64,000 nucleotides of DNA from SZUA-35 sp964351995 (GTDB taxonomy: Bacteria; Actinomycetota; Acidimicrobiia; Acidimicrobiales; SZUA-35): the NCBI GenBank assembly GCA_964351995.1, contig CAYGQE010000015.1, positions 32,618 to 96,617 of the forward strand, in the 5' to 3' direction. The notes below the pieces were generated by a model that was given only the letters and a program-made list of their open reading frames with translations, did no database searches and was not told the origin of the DNA. A program made the position numbers and the translations under genes. Of the stretch, positions 1-8,542 are shown piece by piece (position 1 is the stretch's first letter; each line of letters starts with the position of its first letter).

Positions 1-1
1 G

Positions 2-604
2 CGAGCCAACGAAGGCGAGCGGGCGCTGGCCTCGATGCGTTGGGGCCTCGTGCCGTTCTGGGCGAAGGATCTCAAGATCGGCTCGCGGATGATCAACGCC
101 CGATCAGAAACCGCTGCCGCCAAGCCAGCCTTTCGGCGAGCGTTCACGAAGCGGCGCTGCCTGCTTCCCGCAGACGGCTTTTATGAGTGGCAAAAGATCG
201 AAGGGCAAAAAGCCAAACAACCGTTCTTCATCCATCGAGTTGACAGCGAGCCTCTGGTGTTCGCGGGGCTGTACGAGTTCTGGCACCCCAAGGACGACGG
301 GGGTAACGACCTACCAGACGCTGAAGTCGTGATGTCGTGCACCATCCTCACGACAACGGCCAACAAGACCATCGAGCCGGTCCATGACCGCATGCCGGTG
401 ATGCTTCCACCCGGTGTGTGGGACGACTGGCTCGACCCTTCATCAGACCTCGACTTCGTGTCGAGCCTGATGGTCCCTGCACCCGAGTCGCTTCTCACCA
501 TGTATCCGGTGTCGACTGCGGTCAACAGCGTCCGCAATCGTGGAGCTGAGTTGGTCGAAGCGGTCAAACGGGCTGAAGAGCCGACACTGGATCTCGGCCT
601 ATGA
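2..604 (+). CDS. SRAP (YedK/HMCES-like) abasic-site protein, 5'-truncated
   Basis: SRAP proteins cross-link to abasic sites in single-stranded DNA through an N-terminal cysteine and protect them during repair. The reading frame is open to the window edge and 200 residues are visible, so the true start and the catalytic Cys2 lie upstream. Visible family blocks are RWGLVPFWAKD, INARSET (conserved Asn of the active site), ADGFYEW (conserved Glu) and HDRMPVML (conserved His). The stop overlaps the next start (ATGA), suggesting co-transcription with the DUF2079 gene. Family assignment is firm; only the N-terminus is missing. Confidence 0.93.
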   Translation, partial: RANEGERALASMRWGLVPFWAKDLKIGSRMINARSETAAAKPAFRRAFTKRRCLLPADGFYEWQKIEGQKAKQPFFIHRVDSEPLVFAGLYEFWHPKDDGGNDLPDAEVVMSCTILTTTANKTIEPVHDRMPVMLPPGVWDDWLDPSSDLDFVSSLMVPAPESLLTMYPVSTAVNSVRNRGAELVEAVKRAEEPTLDLGL

Positions 605-2085
605 GTGAGCTCTCGATTCAACGACGCACCAAACGCCGATGGGTGCAACTCCAAGCCCGCCTTGAAGCCGGCACCGGGGACCGGTTCATTCCCGTAGCGA
701 CATCGATCGCACTCACTGCCGTGCTGGCGTTGGTCAGCCTCGCCCGACTCGGGTCATTCGACACCGGCGATGATCTGGCCGCGTACACCCAAGCGGTGTG
801 GTTGCTCGGGGAGGGGTTCCAGCCTGAAGCGTCCTTGCTCGGTGATGACGTTCATCTGCTCGAGCTGCATTGGTCGTTCATCCTCTACCCGGTCGCCGCG
901 CTCAGCATCATTTTCCCTACGGCCAAACTGTTGGTGATCGCCCAGGCGGTGGCCTTGGGTCTCACGGTCTTTCCGCTGTGGTGGCTGGCCCGCCGAGTCG
1001 CCAACCTCAGAACAGCGGCTGCGTCTGCGCTCGTGTTCGCCTATGCGCTGCACCCGGCCACGCACCGGTTGGCGATCGACGACTTCCACCCCGAAGTCTT
1101 GGCGATTCCAGCGATGGTTGCCTTGGCCTACTTCGGAGCGTCAAAGCGATGGTTCAGCTATTGGATCTGTTTCGTCATCGTTCTGGCGTGTCGGGCGGAT
1201 CTCGGCCTCGCCATCGGGCTCTGGGGCTTTGTGCTCCTCGGCGATGGCGAGCGACGAGCGGGCCTGTGGACTCTTGGCGTTGGCCTGGTCTGGAGCCTCG
1301 GGCTCCTGTTGGTGGTCCAGCCTCTGGTCGGTGAGGCAGTGGTGACTGGCGGACAGTACGGCGCCTACGGCGACTCCCTGGGTGAGGTGGTGCTCAATGG
1401 CGTCAGCAACCCGCTCGACCTCCTTCTCGATCTGACGTCGAGACCCAACATCGTGCTCGTGGTGAGCCTTTTCGCTCCCATCTTGTTTCTCCCGTTGTTG
1501 TCGATCAGGCATTTGTTGCCTGCGGTTCCTCTGACGGGTCTTTTCCTGATCGCCGAGACGCAGGGAAGCGATGCGTTCGCTGAGCGGACATCGCTGCTGC
1601 TCGCGTTCACGTTCATCGCAACCCCGTATGCGCTCAATCGTCTGGGCCAACTCGGTGTGCAACGCGTGTTCATCGATGGCCGACTGCTGGCTACGGTTGC
1701 AGCGGCGGCGGTGCTGTCGTTCATCAGCGCATCACCCATCTCGATCTACGACAAGCCGTGGGAGTGGGGCGATGTGGACCCCGTAGAACAGGCCATCATC
1801 GAAGCGGCTGAGCGCCTGCCTTCCGATGTTGCAGTACGGGCATCGCCTTCAGCATTGTCGGCACTTGCCGAGCGACCGTGGTTGTACGCCCTCGCCACCG
1901 ACCGCGAGCCGTCGGTGCAATTCGACGCATTCGACGTGAGAGCCATCCTTGTTGTGGACCGAGACATACCCGAGCGGACCGACGAGCGGCGCGAGGCGTT
2001 CGCCCTTCGGATGGAGGCCCTTGGTGGCTTTGAACTCGTGGTGGATGATGCGGAGAACGGCGTGTCCCTCTTCGTCAAACCGTGA
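601..2085 (+). CDS. DUF2079 polytopic membrane protein
   Basis: A 494-residue protein with about ten hydrophobic segments, starting near residue 30. Family blocks are recognisable: DTGDDLAAYTQAVWLL, GDDVHLLELHWSFILYP and DDFHPEVLAIP, the acidic/His loop motifs typical of DUF2079 proteins. These have a GT-C-like topology but no proven reaction. The start overlaps the previous stop by ATGA, so the two are probably translated from one message. The C-terminal 120 residues after the last membrane segment look soluble and extracytoplasmic. No substrate can be deduced from the sequence. Confidence 0.85.
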   Translation: MSELSIQRRTKRRWVQLQARLEAGTGDRFIPVATSIALTAVLALVSLARLGSFDTGDDLAAYTQAVWLLGEGFQPEASLLGDDVHLLELHWSFILYPVAALSIIFPTAKLLVIAQAVALGLTVFPLWWLARRVANLRTAAASALVFAYALHPATHRLAIDDFHPEVLAIPAMVALAYFGASKRWFSYWICFVIVLACRADLGLAIGLWGFVLLGDGERRAGLWTLGVGLVWSLGLLLVVQPLVGEAVVTGGQYGAYGDSLGEVVLNGVSNPLDLLLDLTSRPNIVLVVSLFAPILFLPLLSIRHLLPAVPLTGLFLIAETQGSDAFAERTSLLLAFTFIATPYALNRLGQLGVQRVFIDGRLLATVAAAAVLSFISASPISIYDKPWEWGDVDPVEQAIIEAAERLPSDVAVRASPSALSALAERPWLYALATDREPSVQFDAFDVRAILVVDRDIPERTDERREAFALRMEALGGFELVVDDAENGVSLFVKP

Positions 2086-2107
2086 GGTGTGAAAGCATGA
2101 GGATCTC

Positions 2108-2725
2108 GTGACCGCTCAGACGCCGCCCCCGGTTCGCTCGGTGTTCACACGCGAGCAAATGCTCACGTGGCCGAACCTGTTCACCTTGATTCGCCTTCTG
2201 TGTGTTCCGCTCTTTCTGTGGCTCCTGTTCGGCCCGGAGAACAGGGGGGCGGCAGCTTGGTTGCTTGGTGCCCTTGGAGCGACTGACTGGGTCGATGGCT
2301 GGATCGCTCGACGCTTCGACATGGCCAGCGAGTTCGGAAGGCTCTTCGATCCTGTTGTCGATCGGCTCATGTTCTTCGTGGCGATTCCCGCCATCATCAT
2401 CGATGGATCCATCCCTTTGTGGGTGGCGCTTCTCGCTCTCAGCCGAGAAATCCTTGTGGCCGTCGCCGCTGTCGTTGCGGTGGTTGCTGGCGCCGGCACG
2501 CTCGTCGTGACGTGGGAAGGCAAAACGGCCGCCTTCGCCTTGATGTTCGCTGTCCCCATGTTCCTGGGAGCCAACAGCTCGTTGTCCTACGCCGGCGTGC
2601 TCTCCTGGATGGCGTGGATTGCGGTGATTCCCGGCCTCGGGTACGGGTTCTTCTCGCTGATCTTCCAATACATCCCGGCGCTTCGTGCGAGCATGGCTCT
2701 CGCCGCCGCGGACCCGAACGGCTGA
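2108..2725 (+). CDS. CDP-alcohol phosphatidyltransferase family protein (PgsA-like)
   Basis: An integral membrane enzyme of 205 residues that transfers a phosphatidyl group from CDP-diacylglycerol to an alcohol. The full catalytic signature is present: D60, D63-G64, A67-R68, G77, D81 and D85 (DxxDGxxAR...G...D...D). Hydrophobic segments flank it near residues 25-42, 90-105, 125-140 and 165-185. The family holds phosphatidylglycerophosphate, cardiolipin and inositol-phosphate synthases, and the alcohol substrate cannot be told here. In mycobacteria a pgsA paralogue (pgsA2) sits a few genes before gcvH, as here, which supports a PgsA-like call. The GTG start is chosen because the hydrophobic N-terminal block follows shortly after. 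Confidence 0.85.
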   Translation: MTAQTPPPVRSVFTREQMLTWPNLFTLIRLLCVPLFLWLLFGPENRGAAAWLLGALGATDWVDGWIARRFDMASEFGRLFDPVVDRLMFFVAIPAIIIDGSIPLWVALLALSREILVAVAAVVAVVAGAGTLVVTWEGKTAAFALMFAVPMFLGANSSLSYAGVLSWMAWIAVIPGLGYGFFSLIFQYIPALRASMALAAADPNG

Positions 2726-2810
2726 TTCGAACGGTTGGGGTGACCACTGGTGCTCCCTCCACCTGAACCAAAGGTCGACCCGAGGGCTGAATACACACTC
2801 GTTTCTGAGA

Positions 2811-2816
2811 TAACGT
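2811..2816 (+). promoter_or_regulatory. -10 element of a leaderless gcvH transcript
   Basis: TAACGT lies 7 nt before ATG 2824 and there is no ribosome binding site. This geometry recurs upstream of many genes here and favours ATG 2824 over the in-frame GTG at 2815. Confidence 0.5.
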
Positions 2817-2823
2817 GTCGGCC

Positions 2824-3207
2824 ATGAACGTGCCTGATGACCTCTCGTACTCCAGCGACCACGAATGGATGCGATTCGAGGCAGATCAGCGAGTCCGAAT
2901 TGGCATCACCGACTACGCCCAAGATGCTCTTGGCGACGTGGTCTACGTCGATGTCCCGGATGTCGGGGCTGTTGTGTCCCCTGGCGGACCGATGAGCGAG
3001 GTCGAGTCGACCAAGTCGGTTTCTGATGTCTACGCCCCAGTGCCCGGTGTGGTCGTGGAGGTCAACGCCGATCTCGCTGATGCTCCGGAACGGCTCAACG
3101 AGGATCCCTACGGCGAGGGTTGGATCTGCGTGGTCGAGCTCGATGGATCTGCTGCAGTGCCCGACCTGCTCGACGCCGAGGCCTATCGAGCGTTGACCGA
3201 GGGATGA
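2824..3207 (+). CDS. gcvH: Glycine cleavage system H protein
   Basis: Lipoyl carrier protein of the glycine cleavage complex, shuttling the aminomethyl group between P, T and L proteins in the cytoplasm. At 127 residues it has the normal length. The lipoylation site is K64 in VESTKSVSDV, followed by the typical PVPGVVVEVN and NEDPYGEGWI blocks. The start at 2824 is preferred because TAACGT sits 7 nt upstream; an in-frame GTG at 2815 would add three residues. The stop overlaps the next start. P, T and L proteins are not in the window, so here gcvH travels with regulatory genes, as in mycobacteria (Rv1826-Rv1829). Confidence 0.96.
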   Translation: MNVPDDLSYSSDHEWMRFEADQRVRIGITDYAQDALGDVVYVDVPDVGAVVSPGGPMSEVESTKSVSDVYAPVPGVVVEVNADLADAPERLNEDPYGEGWICVVELDGSAAVPDLLDAEAYRALTEG

Positions 3208-3710
3208 CCGACGCCAGCGTGTGCTCATCGTGCGGATACGACAATCCACTCGGCTCGAACTTCTGTAGCTCCTGCGGTGTCCAGATCGGACCTGCGGTCG
3301 ACCACCAGACCGAAGCGATCGAGCCAACTGCGAGCACCCCTGTTGTCACTGACCCTGGCGGAGAGATGCCGAGTGGCATCGGCATGTTGATTGTTCGGCA
3401 AGGCTCTAAGCGAGGCAGCCGCATGGCACTCGACACTGAGCGTGTGGCCATCGGCCGCCATCCCGAAAGCGACATCTTCCTCGACGACATCACCGTGTCG
3501 CGCCGTCACGCCGAAGTGGTTCGGACCGAGTCCGGCCACGAAGTGATCGACGCGGGCAGCCTGAACGGCACCTACGTGAACCGGAATCTGGTCGAGCGAG
3601 CGCCACTGAGCGATGGCGACGAACTGCAGGTCGGAAAGTTCAAGCTGGTCTATGTGGCGCTCGGCGACGAAACCGATGCTGCTGGCGACTCGGTCAGCGG
3701 TGAGGCATGA
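3204..3710 (+). CDS. Zinc-ribbon + FHA domain protein (GarA-like)
   Basis: A 168-residue protein. An N-terminal zinc ribbon is formed by C7/C10 and C21/C24 (CSSCGYDNP...CSSCG), then a linker, then a forkhead-associated domain at about residues 60-150 with the phosphothreonine-binding set R85, S99, H102 and N121-G122 (IGRHPESD, VSRRHAEV, SLNGTYVN). Position directly after gcvH and before an FtsR-like MerR gene matches mycobacterial garA (Rv1827), a phospho-switch that inhibits 2-oxoglutarate enzymes. Unlike GarA, the N-terminus is a zinc ribbon and shows no ETTS-type phosphoacceptor motif. The role in 2-oxoglutarate control is therefore only inferred. ATG 3204 overlaps the gcvH stop (ATGA). 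Confidence 0.88.
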   Translation: MTDASVCSSCGYDNPLGSNFCSSCGVQIGPAVDHQTEAIEPTASTPVVTDPGGEMPSGIGMLIVRQGSKRGSRMALDTERVAIGRHPESDIFLDDITVSRRHAEVVRTESGHEVIDAGSLNGTYVNRNLVERAPLSDGDELQVGKFKLVYVALGDETDAAGDSVSGEA

Positions 3711-4729
3711 CCGATCATCGGGAGAACTTCTGGTCGATCGGTGAAGTGCTGTCGCTTCTCCAAGACGAGTTCCCCGAAGTCACGATCTCGAAGATCCGCT
3801 TCCTCGAAGGCCAGGGTCTGATCGATCCTGAGCGGACTGCGTCTGGCTATCGGCGCTTCTACCAACGTGATTTCGATCGGCTGCAGTGGATTCTGACCCA
3901 GCAGCGAGACCACTACTTGCCGTTGAAGGTCATTCGGGACCGCCTCGATGCTGGGGAATGGGAGCCGCCAGAGCACGCTCCCGTCGAGTCAGTCGATGGC
4001 CAGATGACCCTGCTTGCGCCGGTCATCGACATCGGCACAGGTGAACCTGCGGTTGTCGAAATCGGTACCGAGCAGACCGGATCGCCCGACGAGACCGTCG
4101 CCACCAGCAAAGCCGAGACAGGTGCCGCTCGTGCCACCAACGGTGAGGCCAGCACGGCAGCCGTAGGGTCAGATGGTTCTGGCCCCTCAGGGTCCGACAA
4201 CAGCATCGATACCGACGGCGTTGCGGACGTTGCCGCCAGTCAGTCAGCTCAGGAAGGTCCGAACGGGGTAGCGGGCCCCCACAAATCGAGCGCACCGGCT
4301 CACGACGAAGATGCAGCCACACCCCATGTCGCCACCGAAGACGCAGGCATGGCGCTCACGATCGATGAACTGGCTGACGCGTCGGGTTGTGATGTTGCGA
4401 TGTTGCGAGATCTCGAGCGCTTTGGGCTGATCTCGGGTCGCAAAGCGGGGCCTTCGGTTCTCTATGACGTCGACGCTCTCACGATTTCGCGACATGCCGC
4501 CCAATTCCGCAACTACGGGCTCGATCCTCGGCACCTTCGGACGTTCCTCGTCGGGGCACAGCGAGAAGTGTCGCTGCTCGCACAGGTCGTCGAACCGCTG
4601 CGGCACCGGCGTGATCCCGAGACTCGCCGGAAGTCGGTCGAGACCATGGAAGACCTCACCGACCTCGCTGCAAGCCTTCGGGCCATCCTCATGCGCAAGA
4701 TCACCGAAGAGGAACTTCCGAATCGCTGA
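3707..4729 (+). CDS. ftsR: MerR-family regulator, FtsR/Rv1828-like
   Basis: A 340-residue DNA-binding protein. Residues 1-80 are a MerR winged helix (WSIGEVLSLL, SKIRFLEGQGLIDPERTASGYRRFY). About 120 Ala/Ser/Thr/Asp-rich residues of low complexity follow, and then a second conserved block from residue 212 (LTIDELADASGCDVAMLRDLERFGLI) carrying another HTH-like region. In Corynebacterium the orthologue FtsR activates ftsZ, and the mycobacterial gene Rv1828 has the same neighbours. The protein is about 90 residues longer than Rv1828, all of it in the linker. ATG overlaps the previous stop (ATGA), so it sits in one operon with gcvH and the FHA gene. Confidence 0.85.
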   Translation: MTDHRENFWSIGEVLSLLQDEFPEVTISKIRFLEGQGLIDPERTASGYRRFYQRDFDRLQWILTQQRDHYLPLKVIRDRLDAGEWEPPEHAPVESVDGQMTLLAPVIDIGTGEPAVVEIGTEQTGSPDETVATSKAETGAARATNGEASTAAVGSDGSGPSGSDNSIDTDGVADVAASQSAQEGPNGVAGPHKSSAPAHDEDAATPHVATEDAGMALTIDELADASGCDVAMLRDLERFGLISGRKAGPSVLYDVDALTISRHAAQFRNYGLDPRHLRTFLVGAQREVSLLAQVVEPLRHRRDPETRRKSVETMEDLTDLAASLRAILMRKITEEELPNR

Positions 4730-4760
4730 CTCCGCAACGCCATGCGGGGGCAACATCAAC

Positions 4761-4766
4761 TAGCGT
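4761..4766 (+). promoter_or_regulatory. -10 element before the DUF151 gene
   Basis: TAGCGT lies 6 nt upstream of ATG 4773, implying a separate leaderless transcript and excluding the upstream in-frame GTG at 4767 as start. Confidence 0.45.
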
Positions 4767-4772
4767 GTGACG

Positions 4773-5270
4773 ATGGCACGAGAGATGGAGTTGGTTGGAG
4801 TTCGGGTCCAGATGCCCACGAATGCACCGATCCTGTTGCTGCGGGAAGTCGAGGGCGACAAGCGAACGCTTCCGATCTACATCGGTGGGCCAGAGGCGCA
4901 CGCCATCGATCTTGCGCTCTCAGAGACCAAGACCGCTCGACCCATGACGCACGACCTCGTTGTGAACCTGCTCGAGCAACTCAACGCGAAACTCGAACGC
5001 ATCGTGATCACTGAACTCCGACAGGGAACGTTCTACGCCGACCTCTACCTTCGCGATGTGACCGATGAGGTCTCGACCATGAGCGTTCGACCCTCTGACG
5101 CAATTGCACTCGCTGTCCGCCTCGACACCCCGATCTTCGCCGACGAGGCGTTGGTCGACGAAGCCGGTATCGAAGCCGAGGACGACGATGAAGAGGGCGA
5201 CGAGGAGGAGATGGTCGAAGAACTGCGTAAGTTCCTCGACGAAGTCAACCCTGAAGATTTCGACAGCTGA
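4773..5270 (+). CDS. DUF151 / bifunctional nuclease-like protein
   Basis: A 165-residue protein of the BFN/DUF151 family. Core blocks are PILLLREVEGDKRTLPIYIG, EAHAIDLAL, PMTHDLV and SVRPSDAIALAVR. The last 35 residues are a very acidic tail (EDDDEEGDEEE) that most relatives lack or have shorter. The orthologue in mycobacteria, Rv1829, also follows the FtsR-like MerR gene. Nuclease activity was reported for plant homologues; for bacterial members the function is unsettled. It ends 35 bp from the convergent phosphotransferase gene. Confidence 0.85.
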   Translation: MAREMELVGVRVQMPTNAPILLLREVEGDKRTLPIYIGGPEAHAIDLALSETKTARPMTHDLVVNLLEQLNAKLERIVITELRQGTFYADLYLRDVTDEVSTMSVRPSDAIALAVRLDTPIFADEALVDEAGIEAEDDDEEGDEEEMVEELRKFLDEVNPEDFDS

Positions 5271-5305
5271 TGCTCACACCGAGCCAAACACGGTGATGCA
5301 TACGT

Positions 5306-6307
5306 TCACGACGTGACGCTCTCGGTGAGCCGAAGATCGATGACTGCGTCGGCGATGCGCTCGATACTGGTGCGGACGAGCGATTCGCTGCGTTCGTCAT
5401 CGACCGACCGCTGAGCGAGCAGCAAGACCGCAAGACCCGGCAACGCCATCCCAACGACGTAGCGCCGCCATGTCGTGGCAGCGTCTTGGCGTCGGGCCAT
5501 CGCATACGAGGCCAGGACGTCACCCTCGATCGAGCGTCGGACTGCCCGATCAACGCTGGTCGCCATCAGCCACGACACATCGGCCTCGCCGAACTGGACA
5601 GCCACCTGCTGCCAGTCGAACAAGATCGCTCGCCCGTCGTGGTCGAACGCAACGTTGTCGGCGCGAGGATCACCGTGGCAGAGCGTGGGATCACCCTCGG
5701 CGACAAAGGCCTCGACGGCTGCTTGGCGGTGCGATGCCAATGCCTGCAACGCCGACCTGCGTTCGGCGCTGACGGAGGCCCATCTGGTGTCGAGGAGTGC
5801 TGCTCCTCGCTGGATTCCTTCGGCTGGAAGATGCGCTGGCGTCGAGTGTCTGACCCCGATACCGGGCAGGTCCGGCCGGCCGACCCATGAGTTGTGCAGC
5901 GCGATCAATTCGGCGATCACGGCTCGGAGGTCAGCGTCTTGCAAGCCAGCGACTTGGTCAGCGTGGCGGAATGTTGACAGATCTTGGAGGACAAGTGACG
6001 GAATGTCCCGGTTGTCGATGCTGACACCGAAAAATTCTGGCGCAGCGACGCCTTCGGTCGAGGGCAGCAATTCCTTGTACGCAAGGATCTCTCGCTGAAC
6101 AGCCCCCGAGGTGATCGCTGCGGCGCCGTTGGCATCGGAACGGAGAAGCTTGACCGCAACCGAAGAAGGCGTACCACCGATTTCTGCTCGCATCACATGG
6201 CTGAAGACGCCTCTGCCGTGATCGACCGGCGCCAACGAGCCGATCGTGATCTGATCACCAAAGACGGACATCAATGCCGCCGCCGTGCGTTCGCCCAGAT
6301 TGGTCAT
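5306..6307 (-). CDS. Aminoglycoside-phosphotransferase-fold kinase, substrate unknown
   Basis: A 333-residue protein with an APH/ecdysteroid-kinase-like fold. Lys52 (VAVKLLR) should bind ATP, the Brenner loop is HGDPRADN (D212, N217), and the metal-binding Asp is D230 in ILFDWQQ. Relatives phosphorylate small molecules, and are common in actinobacteria near acyl-CoA genes. An acyl-CoA synthetase gene diverges from it here with a 64-bp gap, consistent with a lipid or alcohol substrate, but this is only context. The upstream gap holds CACACT 6 nt before the start, a possible leaderless -10. Confidence 0.8.
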   Translation of the reverse strand: MTNLGERTAAALMSVFGDQITIGSLAPVDHGRGVFSHVMRAEIGGTPSSVAVKLLRSDANGAAAITSGAVQREILAYKELLPSTEGVAAPEFFGVSIDNRDIPSLVLQDLSTFRHADQVAGLQDADLRAVIAELIALHNSWVGRPDLPGIGVRHSTPAHLPAEGIQRGAALLDTRWASVSAERRSALQALASHRQAAVEAFVAEGDPTLCHGDPRADNVAFDHDGRAILFDWQQVAVQFGEADVSWLMATSVDRAVRRSIEGDVLASYAMARRQDAATTWRRYVVGMALPGLAVLLLAQRSVDDERSESLVRTSIERIADAVIDLRLTESVTS

Positions 6308-6371
6308 CGAGTCAGTGTGGCACGGCGATGTTCGTCTGGACCGCCTTTGACGATGGCCGTAACGTCGGCGA

Positions 6372-7841
6372 ATGTCGATTCCCGAAATCTCCGAAGACCC
6401 CAGCTTCGCTGAGCGTCTGGCAATGCTGGCGCAGACCCAGCCCGACCGTCAGGCTCTCACGTTCGAGTCGACGGTGATCAACTACGGCGAGCTGAATCGC
6501 CTGGCCAATCGCTTCGGACGCCATCTTTCAGAGCTCGGAGTGGTCAACGGCGACTTCGTGACGGTGGCATCGCCGAACGGGGCGGAATTCATGGTGGCGG
6601 TGGCCGGGTGCTGGAAGATCGGTGCGATTCCGCAGCCGGTCTCGTCTCGTTTGCCTGGGCGGGAGCTCGAGGCGATTGTCGAGTTGGCGCAATCAGCTGC
6701 CGTTGTCGGGGCCACGATCGAGGGGTGTCCGTCGGCAACGCTCGCTGCTTCGCAGCAGTTTGACGATGGACCCCTGCCAGACGCTGTCGCACCCGCATGG
6801 AAAGCGCCGACGTCTGGTGGTTCGACGGGACGGCCGAAGTTGATCGTCTCGGGCGATCCCTCGACATACTCCGACAGTATTCGGGGCTTGGCGGTGACAT
6901 TCGGCGTCGCTGGTGGAGGGACGCTCGTGATGCCGGGCCCGATGTATCACAACGGTCCGTTCATCTGGGCCTTCGCCACCATCTTCGAAGGTGGGCATGT
7001 GGTTCTGCTGCCTCGGTTCGATGCCGAAGCGACCATCGCTGCGGTGGCCGAGCATCGAGCTGAAGCGCTCTATCTCGTGCCGACGATGATGCAGCGCATC
7101 TGGAAGCTGCCTGACGACATCAAGTTCTCGTACGACCTGACCTCGATCCAACGTGCCTTCCATCTGGCCGAGCCGTGTCCGCCGTGGCTCAAGGAAGTGT
7201 GGATCGAGTGGATTGGTCCTGAGGCACTCTGGGAGTTGTACGGCGGAACCGAGGGACAGTCTTCCACCGTGCTGAACGGTGTCGAGTGGCTCGAGCATCG
7301 AGGCTCGGTGGGGCGGCCGCAGTCTGGCGAGATGAAGATCTGCGACGAGGATGGCAACGATCTGCCGCCGGGTGAGATCGGCGAGGTGTGGATGCGGGCG
7401 ACGGGCAGAGATCGGCCGACCTATCGCTACATCGGCGCTGAAGCTGACTCGAGGGATGGCTGGGATTGCCTCGGCGACATCGGCTCGATGGATGTTGACG
7501 GGTATCTGTACTTGGCCGATCGGCGGACCGACATGATCCTGGTCGGGGGAGCGAACATCTATCCCGCCGAGGTAGAAGCAGGCATCAATGAACATCCCCT
7601 CGTTCGATCATGTGCCGTCATCGGCTTGCCCGACGAGGAGCGAGGCAATCGGGTTCACGCCATCATCGACGTCGGCGGAGCCGGTGTCCTCGATCAGGGG
7701 GACCTTCGGACCTTTCTCGGTGAACGGTTGGTCTCGTACAAAGTGCCGCGCACCTTCGAGTTCGTTACCGAACCTCTGCGCGACGACGCCGGCAAAGTTC
7801 GCCGGTCCGCACTTCGGGCGGAGCGCCTGCCAGCTGACTGA
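6372..7841 (+). CDS. AMP-forming acyl-CoA synthetase family (ANL superfamily)
   Basis: Activates a carboxylic acid to an acyl-adenylate and then a CoA thioester. In 489 residues the ANL motifs are all present: phosphate-binding loop TSGGSTGRPK (147-156), ELYGGTEG (A5), the ADRRTDMILVGGANIYPAEVE hinge region (A8; the Asp before the hinge is kept) and a catalytic Lys in AGKVRRS near the C-terminus. At 489 aa it is slightly shorter than long-chain fatty acyl-CoA ligases, closer to cyclohexanecarboxylate/crotonobetaine-type ligases. The substrate cannot be deduced. TAACGT (6360-6365) lies 6 nt before the ATG, implying leaderless expression. Confidence 0.9.
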   Translation: MSIPEISEDPSFAERLAMLAQTQPDRQALTFESTVINYGELNRLANRFGRHLSELGVVNGDFVTVASPNGAEFMVAVAGCWKIGAIPQPVSSRLPGRELEAIVELAQSAAVVGATIEGCPSATLAASQQFDDGPLPDAVAPAWKAPTSGGSTGRPKLIVSGDPSTYSDSIRGLAVTFGVAGGGTLVMPGPMYHNGPFIWAFATIFEGGHVVLLPRFDAEATIAAVAEHRAEALYLVPTMMQRIWKLPDDIKFSYDLTSIQRAFHLAEPCPPWLKEVWIEWIGPEALWELYGGTEGQSSTVLNGVEWLEHRGSVGRPQSGEMKICDEDGNDLPPGEIGEVWMRATGRDRPTYRYIGAEADSRDGWDCLGDIGSMDVDGYLYLADRRTDMILVGGANIYPAEVEAGINEHPLVRSCAVIGLPDEERGNRVHAIIDVGGAGVLDQGDLRTFLGERLVSYKVPRTFEFVTEPLRDDAGKVRRSALRAERLPAD

Positions 7842-7883
7842 CCAGGTCTGTGAGCGAACCGGTCACACGTTGCATTTTGATGA

Positions 7884-7913
7884 CAACGACGCGCGGAGCG
7901 CGCGCAGTCGTTG
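7884..7913. terminator. GC-rich hairpin after acyl-CoA synthetase
   Basis: CAACGAC (7884-7890) pairs with GTCGTTG (7907-7913), and GCGCG pairs with CGCGC inside, with one bulged A. No T-tract follows, so it is a stable hairpin that may stop or protect the message rather than a classical intrinsic terminator. Confidence 0.5.
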
Positions 7914-7949
7914 ACTCGCCGCGCGTGAGTTTCTACGGTGTCACTTCGA

Positions 7950-7973
7950 CGTAATTACCCTGACGGAATTACG
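7950..7973. promoter_or_regulatory. Inverted repeat upstream of the second MerR gene (candidate operator)
   Basis: CGTAATT (7950-7956) and AATTACG (7967-7973) form an inverted repeat with inner CC/GG also complementary. It lies 69 bp before a MerR-family gene, in AT-rich sequence unlike its surroundings, so autoregulation is plausible. Confidence 0.4.
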
Positions 7974-8041
7974 GTGGTGCCATCCGGCGCACCCACACTC
8001 CGCAAGACGTCGAGCTTTCGCCAGCGTGAGGACGATTTCCG

Positions 8042-8542
8042 ATGAACAGCCCATTTTCTCTTGCCCAGAGCTTCACCGGGAAACGCACCGCCGAGATCGT
8101 CGGTATCACGTACCGCCAGCTCGACTACTGGGCTCGGACCGACCTCGTCCGGCCGTCGATCACTGACGCAAAGGGTTCAGGCTCTCGCCGTCGTTACAGC
8201 TACCAAGATCTCCTCGAACTCAAGGTGATCAAGACCCTGCTCGACGCTGGTATTCGGCTCGAGATGGTCCGTGAGGCGTTCAGCTTCTTGCGGGATCAAC
8301 TCGGTGAGGACATTGCTTCGGCCAATCTTGTGATCAATGGCTCGAACTCTGTTGTTGCCCACAGCGGCGAGGAGCTGATCGACATCCTCCAGAACGGTCA
8401 GGGCGTTCTCAACGTCTTGCCGCTTGCAGGCGTGAAAGAACAGATCGATGCCGCGATCATCCAGCTGCACCCTGGCGCGGCAGAAGCGGCCGACGAATCG
8501 ACCGCTTCTGTTCAGAATGCTCCAGCGACCGAGGTCGTTTAG
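8042..8542 (+). CDS. MerR-family regulator, Rv1830-like
   Basis: A 166-residue regulator. The N-terminal winged helix (TAEIVGITYRQLDYWARTDLVRPS, then the wing GSGSRRRYSYQDLLELKVIKTLLDAG) spans residues 14-70. The C-terminal half (LGEDIASANLVINGSNSVVAHSGEELIDILQNGQGVLNVLPLAGV) is the conserved effector-like domain of Rv1830-type MerR proteins. In mycobacteria this gene follows the DUF151 gene directly; here two genes are inserted between them. The last 20 residues are Ala-rich. The stop abuts the stop of the convergent aldolase gene with no spacer. Confidence 0.85.
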   Translation: MNSPFSLAQSFTGKRTAEIVGITYRQLDYWARTDLVRPSITDAKGSGSRRRYSYQDLLELKVIKTLLDAGIRLEMVREAFSFLRDQLGEDIASANLVINGSNSVVAHSGEELIDILQNGQGVLNVLPLAGVKEQIDAAIIQLHPGAAEAADESTASVQNAPATEVV

